From Budorcas taxicolor (Eukaryota; Chordata; Mammalia; Artiodactyla; Bovidae), in the NCBI RefSeq assembly GCF_023091745.1, contig NW_026291481.1:248001-312000 (forward strand): a stretch of 64,000 bases of DNA, read 5' to 3'. A program made the position numbers and the translations under genes. This document shows, in pieces, positions 45,059-56,200 of the stretch. Under the pieces are notes generated by a model. It searched no databases. It had not been told where the DNA came from and worked only from the letters and a program-made list of their open reading frames with translations. Within the stretch, counting starts at the first letter, position 1. Every line of letters begins with the position of its first letter.

Positions 45059-45874
45059 TTGAGATGCGACAGCAACGCCGGGAACTCTTTCCCGACGAAG
45101 CAGGGAATGGATCACTCATCTCGAGCTACGAGGCGGAAACGGGGCTCCTCTGGATGTGGGCGGGACCCTCGTGATTCCTCTCGAGTGGAGACGGGTATGT
45201 CGGGGAACTTCTTGATTTGCACCAAGGGTGTGAAGGACCCTTTCAAAGTTCCAGAGGTGAGGTGTGATCAGCCTCTAAACGCCTCAGCGGAAATGGGCCT
45301 CATCTCGCCTGGAGGGGAGAACCTCCTGGATTTTCTCGAGTTGCGGCAGGTCTTCTCGAGTTACGACGGGGACCTCAGGGACCCGCTCTGGTGGCCTCAG
45401 GAAAGGCCAGTCCCCATGCGAGTTGCTAGGGGACCTCTCGGGATTCCTCTCCCGTCCATGCCGGGGCCTCAGTCCTTGTGTGGAGTCGGGGCCGGAACCT
45501 GAGGATTCCTCTCCAGTGTTGCCATGGATCTTGGGGTGCTTCTGAGTCTCCCCAGGGGAGTCAGGCCTCGTCTCGAGTGGGGGCATGCACGTGCGCTTTC
45601 CTCCCGAGCTGCAGCAGTAGTGTCACGCTTCCTGTCACGTGGATCAAGGGATCTGTGGCTTTCCCTCGAGCCTGTCCCTCGAGGCTTTCCCACGAGGCTT
45701 TCCCACAGGGCTGTGCCACGTGCCACCTTGGTGTGAGTCGATCCTCGGCGTGAAAGACGAGCCGGTGAAGGGAAAAGAGGTTCCTCTGGAATGGACTGAG
45801 ACATCTGGGGGACTCTTGGAATGGTGGCACGACCCTGGAGTTCCTCTCGCCGTTCCTGTTGGGAGGGCCTCCTC
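45059..45874 (+). repeat. Monomer lacking the BamHI site, twin of 37716
   Basis: GGATCA replaces GGATCC at 45109, with the linked changes gcgacagcaacg and ggaatgg. It also carries cctctaaacgcc and, near 45668, ctcgagcctgtcc. A BamHI digest would give a 1632 bp fragment across this monomer. Confidence 0.85.
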
Positions 45875-47860
45875 TTGAGATGCGACGGGAACGCCGGGAA
45901 CTCTTTCCCGACGAAGCAGGGAAAGGATCCCTCATCTCGAGCTACGAGGCGGAAACGGGGCTACTCTGGATGTGGGCGGGACCCTCGTGATTCCTCTCGA
46001 GTGGAGACGGGTATGTCGGGGAACTTCTTGATTTGCACCAAGGGTGTGAAGGACCCTTTCAAAGTTCCAGAGGTGAGGTGTGATCAGCCTCTAAACGCCT
46101 CAGCGGAAATGGGCCTCATCTCGCCTGGAGGGGAGAACCTCCTGGATTTTCTCGAGTTGCGGCAGGTCTTCTCGAGTTACGACGGTGACCTCAGGGACCC
46201 GCTCTGGTGGCCTCAGGAAAGGCCAGTCCCCATGCGAGTTGCTAGGGCACCTCTCTGGATTCCTCTCCCGTACTTTCCGGGGCCTCAGTCCTTGTGTGGA
46301 GTCGGGGCCGGAACCTGAGGATTCCTCTCCAGTGTTGCCATGGATCTTGGGGTGCTTCTGAGTCTCCCCAGGGGAGTCAGGCCTCGTCTCGAGGTGGGGC
46401 ATGCACGTGCGCTTTCCTCCCGAGCTGCAGCCGTAGTGTCACGCTTCCTGTCACGTGGATCAAGGGTTCTGTGGCTTTCCCTCGAGGCTGTCCCTCGAGG
46501 CTTTCCCACGAGGCTTTCCCACAGGGCTGTGCCACTTGCCACCTTGGTGTGAGTCGATCCTCGGCATGAAAGACGAGCCGGTGAAGGGAAAAGAGGTTCC
46601 TCTGCAATGGACTGAGACATCTGGGGGACTCTTGGAATGGTGGCACGACCCTGGAGTTCCTCTCGCCGTTCCTATTGAGAGGGCCTCCTCTTGAGATGCG
46701 ACGGGAACGCCGGGAACTCTTTCCCGACGAAGCAGGGAAAGGATCCCTCATCTCGAGCTACGAGGCGGAAACGGGGCTCCTCTGGATGTGGGCGGGACCC
46801 TCGTGATTCCTCTCGAGTGGAGACGGGTATGTCGGGGAACTTCTTGATTTGCACCAAGGGTGTGAAGGACCCTTTCGAAGTTCCAGAGGTGAGGTGTGAT
46901 CAGCCTCGAGACGCCTCAGCGGAAATGGGCCTCATCTCGCCTGGAGGGGAGAACCTCCTGGATTTTCTCGAGTTGCGGCAGGTCTTCTCGAGTTACGACG
47001 GGGACCTCAGGGACCCGCTCTGGTGGCCTCAGGAAAGGCCAGTCCCCATGCGAGTTGCTAGGGGACCTCTCGGGATTCCTCTCCCGTCCATGCCGGGGCC
47101 TCAGTCCTTGTGTGGAGTCGGGGCCGGAACCTGAGGATTCCTCTCCAGTGTTGCCATGGATCTTGGGGTGCTTCTGAGTCTCCCCAGGGGAGTCAGGCCT
47201 CGTCTCGAGGTGGGGCATGCACGTGCGCTTTCCTCACGAGCTGCAGCAGTAGTGTCACGCTTCCTGTCACGTGGATCATGGGATCTGTGGCTTTCCCTCG
47301 AGGCTGTCCCTCGAGGCTTTCCCACGAGGCTTTCCCACAGGGCTGTGCCACGTGCCACCTTGGTGTGAGTCGATCCTCGGCGTGAAAGACGAGCCGGTGA
47401 AGGGAAAAGAGGTTCCTCTGGAATGGACTGAGACATCTGGGGGACTCTTGGAATGGTGGCACGACCCTGGAGTTCCTCTCGCCGTTCCTGTTGAGAGGGC
47501 CTCCTCTTGAGATGCGATGGGAACGCCGGGAACTCTTTCACGACGAAGCAGGGAAAGGATCCCTCATCTCGAGCTACGAGGCGGAAACGGGGCTCCTCTG
47601 GATGTGGGCGGGACCCTCGTGATTCCTCTCGAGTGGAGACGGGTATGTCGGGGAACTTCTTGATATGCACCAAGGGTGTGAAGGACCCTTTCGAAGTTCC
47701 AGAGGTGAGGTGTGATCAGCCTCGAGACGCCTCAGCGGAAATGGGCCTCATCTCGCCTGGAGGGGAGAACCTCCTGGATTTTCTCGAGTTGCGGCAGGTC
47801 TTCTCGAGTTACGATGGGGACCACAGGGACCCGCTCTGGTGGCCTCAGGAAAGGCCAGTC

Positions 47861-47870
47861 CCCATGGAGT
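47861..47870 (+). other. One-base deletion (cccatggagtt for cccatgcgagtt)
   Basis: Loss of one base here shortens the monomer at 47507 to 815 bp and removes a CpG. No other copy shows it. Confidence 0.85.
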
Positions 47871-50769
47871 TGCTAGGGGACCTCTCGGGATTCCTCTCCC
47901 GTCCATGCCGGGGCCTCAGTCCTTGTGTGGAGTCGGGGCCAGAACCTGAGGATTCCTCTCCAGTGTTGCCATGGATCTTGGGGTGCTTCTGAGTCTCCCC
48001 AGGGGAGTCAGGCCTCGTCTCGAGTGGGGGCATGCACGTGCGCTTTCCTCCCGAGCTGCAGCAGTAGTGTCACGCTTCCTGTCACGTGGATCAAGGGTTC
48101 TGTGGCTTTCCCTCGAGGCTGTCCCTCGAGGCTTTCCCACTAGGCTTTCCCACAGGGCTGTGCCACGTGCCACCTTGGTGTGAGTCGATCCTCGGCGTGA
48201 AAGACGAGCCGGTGAAGGGAAAAGAGGTTCCTCTGGAATGGACTGAGACATCTGGGGGACTCTTGGAATGGTGGCACGACCCTGGAGTTCCTCTCGCCGT
48301 TCCTGTTGAGAGGACCTCCTCTTGAGATGCGACAGCATCGCCGGGAACTCTTTCCCGAAGAAGCAGGGAAAGGATCCCTCATCTCGAGCTACGAGGCGGA
48401 AACGGGGCTCCTCTGGATGTGGGCGGGACCCTCGTGATTCCTCTCGAGTGGAGACGGGTATGTCGGGGAACTTCTTGATTTGCACCAAGGGTGTGAAGGA
48501 CCCTTTCAAAGTTCCAGAGGTGAGGTGTGATCAGCCTCTAAACGCCTCAGCGGAAATGGGCCTCATCTCGCCTGGAGGGGAGAACCTCCTGGATTTTCTC
48601 GAGTTGCGGCAGGTCTTCTCGAGTTACGACGGGGACCTCAGGGACCCGCTCTGGTGGCCTCAGGAAAGGCCAGTCCCCATGCGAGTTGCTAGGGGACCTC
48701 TCTGGATTCCTCTCCCGTCCTTTCCGGGGCCTAAGTCCTTGTGTGGAGTCCAGGCCGGAACCTGAGGATTCCTCTCCAGTGTTGCCATGGATCTTGGGGT
48801 GCTTCTGAGTCTCCCCAGGGGAGTCAGGCCTCGTCTCGAGGTGGGGCATGCACGTGCGCTTTCCTCACGAGCTGCAGCAGTAGTGTCACGCTTCCTGTCA
48901 CGTGGATCAAGGGATCTGTGGCTTTCCCTCGAGGCTGTCCCTCGAGGCTTTTCCACGAGGCTTTCCCACAGGGCTGTGCCACGTGCCACCTTGGTGTGAG
49001 TCGATCCTCGGCGTGAAAGACGAGCCGGTGAAGGGAAAAGAGGTTCCTCTGCAATGGACTGAGACATCTGGGGGACTCTTGGAATGGTGGCACGACCCTG
49101 GAGTTCCTCTCGCCGTTCCTGTTGAGAGGGCCTCCTCTTGAGATGCGACGGGAACGCCGGGAACTCTTTCCCGACGAAGCAGGGAAAGGATCCCTCATCT
49201 CGAGCTATGAGGCGGAAACGGGGCTCCTCTGGATGTGGGCGGGACCCTCGTGATTCCTCTCGAGTGGAGACGGCTAGGTCGGGGAACTTCTTGATTTGCA
49301 CAAAGGGTGTGAAGGACCCTTTTGAAGTTCCAGAGGTGAGGTGTGATCAGCCTCGAGACGCCTCAGCGGAAATGGGCCTCATCTCGCCTGGAGGGGAGAA
49401 CCTCCTGGATTTTCTCGAGTTGCGGCAGGTCTTCTCGAGTTACGACGGGGACCACAGGGACGCGCTCTGGTGGCCTCAGGAAAGGCCAGTCCCCATGCGA
49501 GTTGCTAGGGGACCTCTCGGGATTCCTCTCCCGTCCATGCCGGGGCCTCAGTCCTTGTGTGGAGTCGGGGCCGGAACCTGAGGATTCCTCTCCAGTGTTG
49601 CCATGGATCTTGGGGTGCTTCTGAGTCTCCCCAGGGGAGTCAGGCCTCGTCTCGAGTGGGGGCATGCACGTGCGCTTTCCTCCCGAGCTGCAGCAGTAGT
49701 GTCACGCTTCCTGTCACGTGGATCAAGGGATCTGTGGCTTTCCCTCGAGGCTGTCCCTCGAGGCTTTCCCACGAGGCTTTCCCACAGGGCTGTGCCACGT
49801 GCCACCTTGGTGTGAGTCGATCCTCGGCGTGAAAGACGAGCCGGTGAAGGGAAAAGAGGTTCCTCTGGAATGGACTGAGACATGTGGGGGACTCTTGGAA
49901 TGGTGGCACGACACTGGAGTGCCTCTCGCCGTTCCTGTTGAGAGGGCCTCCTCTTGAGATGCGACGGGAACGCCGGGAACTCTTTCTCAACGAAGCAGGG
50001 AAAGGATCCCTCATCTCGAGCTACGAGGCGGAAACGGGGCTCCTCTGGATGTGGGCGGGACCCTCGTGATTCCTCTCGAGTGGAGACGGGTATGTCGGGG
50101 AACTTCTTGATTTGCACCAAGGGTGTGAAGGACCCTTTCAAAGTTCCAGAGGTGAGGTGTGATCAGCCTCGAGACGCCTCAGCGGAAATGGGCCTCATCT
50201 CGCCTGGAAGGGAGAACCTCCTGGATTTTCTCGAGTTGCGGCAGGTCTTCTCAAGTTACGACGGGGACCTCAGGGACCCGCTCTGGTGGCCTCAGGAAAG
50301 GCCAGTCCCCATGCGAGTTGCTAGGGGACCTCTCGGGATTCCTCTCCCGTCCATGCCGGGGCCTCAGTCCTTGTGTGGAGTCGGGGCCGGAACCTGAGGA
50401 TTCCTCTCCAGTGTTGCCATGGATCTTCGGGTGCTTCTGAGTCTCCCCAGCGGAGTCAGGCCTCGTCTCGAGGTGGCGCATGCACGTGCGCTTTCCTCCC
50501 GAGCTGCAGCAGTTTTGTCACGCTTCCTGTCACGTGGATCAAGGGATCTGTGGCTTTCCCTCGAGGCTGTCCCTCGAGGCTTTCCCACGAGGCTTTCCCA
50601 CAGGGCTGTGCCACGTGCCACCTTGGTGTGGGTCGATCCTCGGCGTGAGAGACGAGCCGGTGAAGGGAAAAGAGGTTCCTCTGGAATGGACTGAGACATC
50701 TGGGGGACTCTTGGAATGGTGGCACGACCCTGGAGTTCCTCTCGCCGTTCCTGTTGAGAGGGCCTCCTC

Positions 50770-53217
50770 TTGAGATGCGACGGGAACGCCGGGAACTCTT
50801 TCCCGACGAAGCAGGAAAAGGATCCCTCATCTCGAGCTACGAGGCGGAAACGGGGCTCCTCTGGATGTGGGCGGGACCCTCCTGATTCCTCTCGAGTGGA
50901 GACGGGTATGTCAGGGAACTTCTTGATTTACACCAAGGGTGTGAAGGACCCTTTCGAAGTTCCAGAGGTGAGGTGTGATCAGCCTCGAGACGCCTCAGCG
51001 GAAATGGGCCTCATCTCGCCTGGAGGGGAGAACCTCCTGGATTTTCTCGAGTTGCGGCAGGTGTTCTCGAGTTACGACGGGGACCACAGAGACCCGCTCT
51101 GGTGGCCTCAGGAAAGGCCAGTCCCCATGCGAGTTGCTAGGGGACCTCTCGGGATTCCTCTCCCGTCCATGCCGGGGCCTCAGTCCTTGTGTGGAGTCGG
51201 GGCCGGAACCTGAGGATTCCTCTCCAGTATTGCCATGGATCTTGGGGTGCTTCTGAGTCTCCCCAGGGGAGTCAGGCCTCGTCTCGAGTGGGGGCATGCA
51301 CGTGCGCTTTCCTCCCGAGCTGCAGCAGTAGTGTCACGCTTCCTGTCACGTGGATCAAGGGATCTGTGGGTTTCCCTCGAGGCTGTCCCTCGAGGCTTTC
51401 CCACGAGGCTTTCCCAAAGGGCTGTGCCACGTGCCACCTTGGTGTGAGTCGATCCTCGGCGTGAGAGACGAGCCGGTGAAGGGAAAAGAGGTTCCTCTGG
51501 AATGGACTGAGACATCTGGGGGACTCTTGGAATGGTGGCACGACCCTGGAGTTCCTCTCGCCGTTCCTGTTGAGAGGGCCTCCTCTTGAGATGCGACGGG
51601 AACGCCGGGAACTCTTTCCCGACGAAGCAGGGAAAGGATCCCTCATCTCGAGCTACGAGGCGGAAACGGGGCTCCTCTGGATGTGGGCGGGACCCTCGTG
51701 ATTCCTCTCGAGTGGAGACGGCTATGTCGGGGAACTTCTTGATTTGCATCAAGGGTGTGAAGAAGCCTTTCGAAGTTCCAGAGGTGAGGTGTGATCAGCC
51801 TCGAGACGCCTCAGCGGAAATGGGCCTCATCTCGCCTGGAGGGGAGAACCTCCTGGATTTTCTCGAGTTGCGGCAGGTCTTCTCGAGTTACGACGGGGAC
51901 CTCAGGGACCCGCTCTGGTGGCCTCAGGAAAGGCCAGTCCCCATGCGAGTTGCTAGGGGACCTCTCGGGATTCCTCTCCCGTCCATGCCGGGGCCTCAGT
52001 CCTTGTGTGGAGTCGGGGCCGGAACCTGAGGATTCCTCTCCAGTGTTGCCATGGATCTTGCGGTGCTTCTGAGTCTCCCCAGGGGAGTCAGGCCTCGTCT
52101 CGAGTGGGGGCATGCACGTGCACTTTCCTCCCGAGCTGCAGCAGTAGTGTCACGCTTCCTGTCACGTGGATCAAGGGATCTGTGGCTTTCCCTCGAGCCT
52201 GTCCCTCGAAGGTTTCCCACGAGGCTTTCCCACAGGGCTGTGCCACGTGCCACCTTGGTGTGAGTCGATCCTCGGCGTGAGAGACGAGCCGGTGAAGGGA
52301 AAAGAGGTTCCTCTGGAATGGACTGAGACATCTGGGGGACTCTTGGAATGGTGGCACGACCCTGGAGTTCCTCTCGCCGTTCCTGTTGAGAGGGCCTCCT
52401 CTTGAGATGCGACGGGAACGCCGGGAACTCTTTCCCGAAGAAGCAGGAAAAGGATCCCTCATCTCGAGCTACGAGGCGGAAACGGGGCTCCTCTGGATGT
52501 GGGCGGGACCCTCCTGATTCCTCTCGAGTGGAGACGGGTATGTCGGGGAACTTCTTGATTTACACCAAGGGTGTGAAGGACCCTTTCGAAGTTCCAGAGG
52601 TGAGGTGTGATCAGCCTCGAGACGCCTCAGCGGAAATGGGCCTCATCTCGCCTGGAGGGGAGAACCTCCTGGATTTTCTCGAGTTGCGGCAGGTCTTCTC
52701 GAGTTACGACGGGGACCACAGAGACCCGCTCTGGTGGCCTCAGGAAAGGCCAGTCCCCATGCGAGTTGCTAGGGGACCTCTCGGGATTCCTCTCCCGTCC
52801 ATGCCGGGGCCTCAGTCCTTGTGTGGAGTCGGGGCCGGAACCTGAGGATTCCTCTCCAGTGTTGCCATGGATCTTGGGGTGCTTCTGAGTCTCCCCAGGG
52901 GAGTCAGGCCTCGTCTCGAGTGGGGGCATGCACGTGCGCTTTCCTCCCGAGCTGCAGCAGTAGTGTCACGCTTCCTGTCACGTGGATCAAGGGATCTGTG
53001 GGTTTCCCTCGAGGCTGTCCCTCGAGGCTTTCCCACGAGGCTTTCCCAAAGGGCTGTGCCACGTGCCACCTTGGTGTGAGTCGATCCTCGGCGTGAGAGA
53101 CGAGCCGGTGAAGGGAAAAGAGGTTCCTCTGGAATGGACTGAGACATCTGGGGGACTCTTGGAATGGTGGCACGACCCTGGAGTTCCTCTCGCCGTTCCT
53201 GTTGAGAGGGCCTCCTC
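50770..53217 (+). repeat. Dimeric spacing in domain D (monomers 50770 and 52402)
   Basis: The monomers at 50770 and 52402, 1632 bp apart, share gcaggaaaagg, accctcctgatt, gatttacacc, ggaccacagagacc, tgtgggtttccc and cccaaagggctg. The middle monomer (51586) has ggctatgtcg, gatttgcatcaagg, gaagaagcc and ctcgagcctgtcc. This is the cleanest A-B-A pair in the right part of the window. Confidence 0.85.
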
Positions 53218-56200
53218 TTGAGATGCGACGGGAACGCCGGGAACTCTTTCCCGACGAAGCAGGGAAAGGATCCCTCATCTCGAGCTACGAGGCGGAAACG
53301 GGGCTCCTCTGGATGTGGGCGGGACCCTCGTGATTCCTCTCGAGTGGAGACGGCTAGGTCGGGGAACTTCTTGATTTGCACCAAGGGTGTGAAGGAGCCT
53401 TTCGAAGTTCCAGAGGTGAGGTGTGATCAGCCTCGAGACGCCTCAGAGGAAATGGGCCTCATCTCGCCTGGAGGGGAGAACCTCCTGGATTTTCTCGAGT
53501 TGCGGCAGGTCTTCTCGAGTTACGACGGGGACCTCAGGGACCCGCTCTGGTGGCCTCAGGAAAGGCCAGTCCCCATGCGAGTTGCTAGGGGACCTCTCGG
53601 GATTCCTCTCCCGTCCATGCCGGGGCCTCAGTCCTTGTGTGGAGTCGGGGCCGGAACCTGAGGATTCCTCTCCAGTGTTGCCATGGATCTTGGGGTGCTT
53701 CTGAGTCTCCCCAGGGGAGTCAGGATTCGTCTCGAGTGGGGGCATGCACGTGCGCTTTCCTCCCGAGCTGCAGCAGTAGTGTCACGCTTCCTGTCACGTG
53801 GATCAAGGGATCTGTGGCTTTCCCTCGAGGCTGTCCCTCGAGGCTTTCCCACGAGGCTTTCCCACAGGGCTGTGCCACGTGCCACCTTGGTGTGAGTCGA
53901 TCCTCGGCGTGAGAGACGAGCCGGTGAAGGGAAAAGAGGTTCCTCTGGAATGGACTGAGACATCTGGGGGACTCTTGGAATGGTGGCACGACCCTGGAGT
54001 TCCTCTCGCCGTTCCTGTTGAGAGGGCCTCCTCTTGAGATGCGACGGGAACGCCGGGAACTCTTTCCCGACGAAGCAGGGAAAGGATCCCTCATCTCGAG
54101 CTACGAGGCGGAAACGGGGCTCCTCTGGATGTGGGCGGGACCCTCGTGATTCCTCTCGAGTGGAGACGGCTAGGTCGGGGAACTTCTTGATTTGCACCAA
54201 GGGTGTGAAGGACCCTTTCGAAGTTCCAGAGGTGAGGTGTGATCAGCCTCGAGACGCCTCAGCGGAAATGGGCCTCATCTCGCCTGGAGGGGAGAACCTC
54301 CTGGATTTTCTCGAGTTGCGGCAGGTCTTCTCGAGTTACGACGGGGACCTCAGGGACTCGCTCTGGTGGCCTCAGGAAAGGCCAGTCCCCATGCGAGTTG
54401 CTAGGGGACCTCTCGGGATTCCTCTCCCGTCCATGCCGGGGCCTCAGTCCTTGTGTGGAGTCGCGGCCGGAACCTGAGGATTCCTCTCCAGTGTTGCCAT
54501 GGATCTTGGGGTGCTTCTGAGTCTCCCCAGGGGAGTCAGGCCTCGTCTCGAGTGGGGGCATGCACGTGCGCTTTCCTCCCGAGCTGCAGCAGTAGTGTCA
54601 CGCTTCCTGTCACGTGCATCAAGGGATCTGGGGCTTTCCCTCGAGGCTGTCCCTCGAGGCTTTCCCACGAGGCTTTCCCACAGGGCTGTGCCACGTGCCA
54701 CCTTGGTGTGAGTCGATCCTCGGCGTGAGAGACGAGCCGGTGAAGGGAAAAGAGGTTCCTCTGGAATGGACTGAGACATCTGGGGGACTCTTGGAATGGT
54801 GGCACGACCCTGGAGTTCCTCTCGCCGTTCCTGTTGAGAGGGCCTCCTCTTGAGATGCGACGGGAACGCCGGGAACTCTTTCCCGACGAAGCAGGAAAAG
54901 GATCCCTCATCTCGAGCTACGAGGCGGAAACGGGGCTCCTCTGGATGTGGGCGGGACCCTCGTGATTCCTCTCGAGTGGAGACGGCTAGGTCGGGGAACT
55001 TCTTGATTTGCACCAAGGGTGTGAAGGAGCCTTTCGATGTTCCAGAGGTGAGGTGTGATCAGCCTCGAGACGCCTCAGCGGAAATGGGCCTCATCTTGCC
55101 TGGAGGGGAGAACCTCCTGGATTTTCTCGAGTTGCGGCAGGTCTTCTCGAGTTACGACGGGGACCTCAGAGACCCGCTCTGGTGGCCTCAGGAAAGGCCA
55201 GTCCCCATGCGAGTTGCTAGGGGACCTCTCGGGATTCCTCTCCCGTCCATGCCGGGGCCTCAGTCCTTGTGTGGAGTCGGGGCCGGAACCTGAGGATTCC
55301 TCTCCAGTGTTGCCATGGATCTTGGGGTGCTTCTGAGTCTCCCCAGGGGAGTCAGGCCTCGTCTCGAGTGGGGGCATGCACGTGCGCTTTCCTCCCGAGC
55401 TGCAGCAGTAGTGTCACGCTTCCTGTCACGTGCATCAAGGGATCTGTGGCTTTCCCACGAGGCTGTCCCTCGAGGCTTTCCCACGAGGCTTTCCCACAGG
55501 GCTGTGCCACGTGCCACCTTGGTGTGAGTCGATCCTCGGCGTGAAAGACGAGCCGGTGAAGGGAAAAGAGGTTCCTCTGGAATGGACTGAGACATCTGGG
55601 GGACTCTTGGAATGGTGGCACGACCCTGGAGTTCCTCTCGCCGTTCCTGTTGAGAGGGCCTCCTCTTGAGATGCGACGGGAACGCCGGGAACTCTTTCCC
55701 GACGAAGCAGGGAAAGGATCCCTCATCTCGAGCTACGAGGCGGAAACGGGGCTCCTCTGGATGTGGGCGGGACCCTCGTGATTCCTCTCGAGTGGAGACG
55801 GCTAGGTCGGGGAACTTCTTGATTTGCACCTAGGGTGTGAAGGAGCCTTTCGAAGTTCCAGAGGTGAGGTGTGATCAGCCTCGAGACGCCTCAGAGGAAA
55901 TGGGCCTCATCTCGCCTGGAGGGGAGAACCTCCTGGATTTTCTCGAGTTGTGGCAGGTCTTCTCGAGTTACGACGGGGACCTCAGGGACCCGCTCTGGTG
56001 GCCTCAGGAAAGGCCAGTCCCCATGCGAGTTGCTAGGGGACCTCTCGGGATTCCTCTCCCGTCCATGCCGGGGCCTCAGTCCTTGTGTGGAGTCGGGGCC
56101 GGAACCTGAGGATTCCTCTCCAGTGTTGCCATGGATCTTGGGGTGCTTCTGAGTCTCCCCAGGGGAGTCAGGCCTCGTCTCGAGTGGGGGCATGCACGTG

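Larger units (their letters stand above)
43427..49137 (+). repeat. Three-monomer spacing in domain C (43427, 45875, 48322)
   Basis: Three monomers 2448 and 2447 bp apart share tttcaaagttcc, cctctaaacgcc, ctctctggattcc, a ctttccggggcc variant and ctcgaggtgg. Those at 43427 and 45875 further share gcagccgtag, aagggttctg and ggcatgaaag. Those at 43427 and 48322 share cgaagaagc and a ggagt-c-cagg-type change near their ends. The three copies are thus mosaics of each other. The monomers between them do not repeat in a fixed order, so this is a loose trimer rather than a clean higher-order unit. Confidence 0.65.
37716..50769 (+). repeat. Domain C: 16 monomers with cctctaaacgcc and gaggtgggg haplotypes
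   Basis: Monomer starts: 37716, 38532, 39348, 40164, 40980, 41796, 42611, 43427, 44243, 45059, 45875, 46691, 47507, 48322, 49138 and 49954. The +179 base is again C in nearly all. The haplotype tttcaaagttcc with cctctaaacgcc marks 37716, 43427, 45059, 45875 and 48322. The haplotype ctcgaggtgg (adjacent two-base change at +519/+520) marks 40164, 43427, 45875, 46691, 48322 and others. cccactaggctt, replacing cccacgaggctt, appears at about 37532, 39981, 43243 and 48138. Monomers 41796 and 47507 are 815 bp. Confidence 0.78.

Noticed and set aside
44653..45075. Recurrent minus-strand open frames of 140-216 codons rich in Arg, Ser, Pro and Glu
   Set aside because: They are the antisense of the same G+C-rich, stop-poor satellite. 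Low-complexity composition, no homology I recognise, and equal presence in all monomers argue against a gene.
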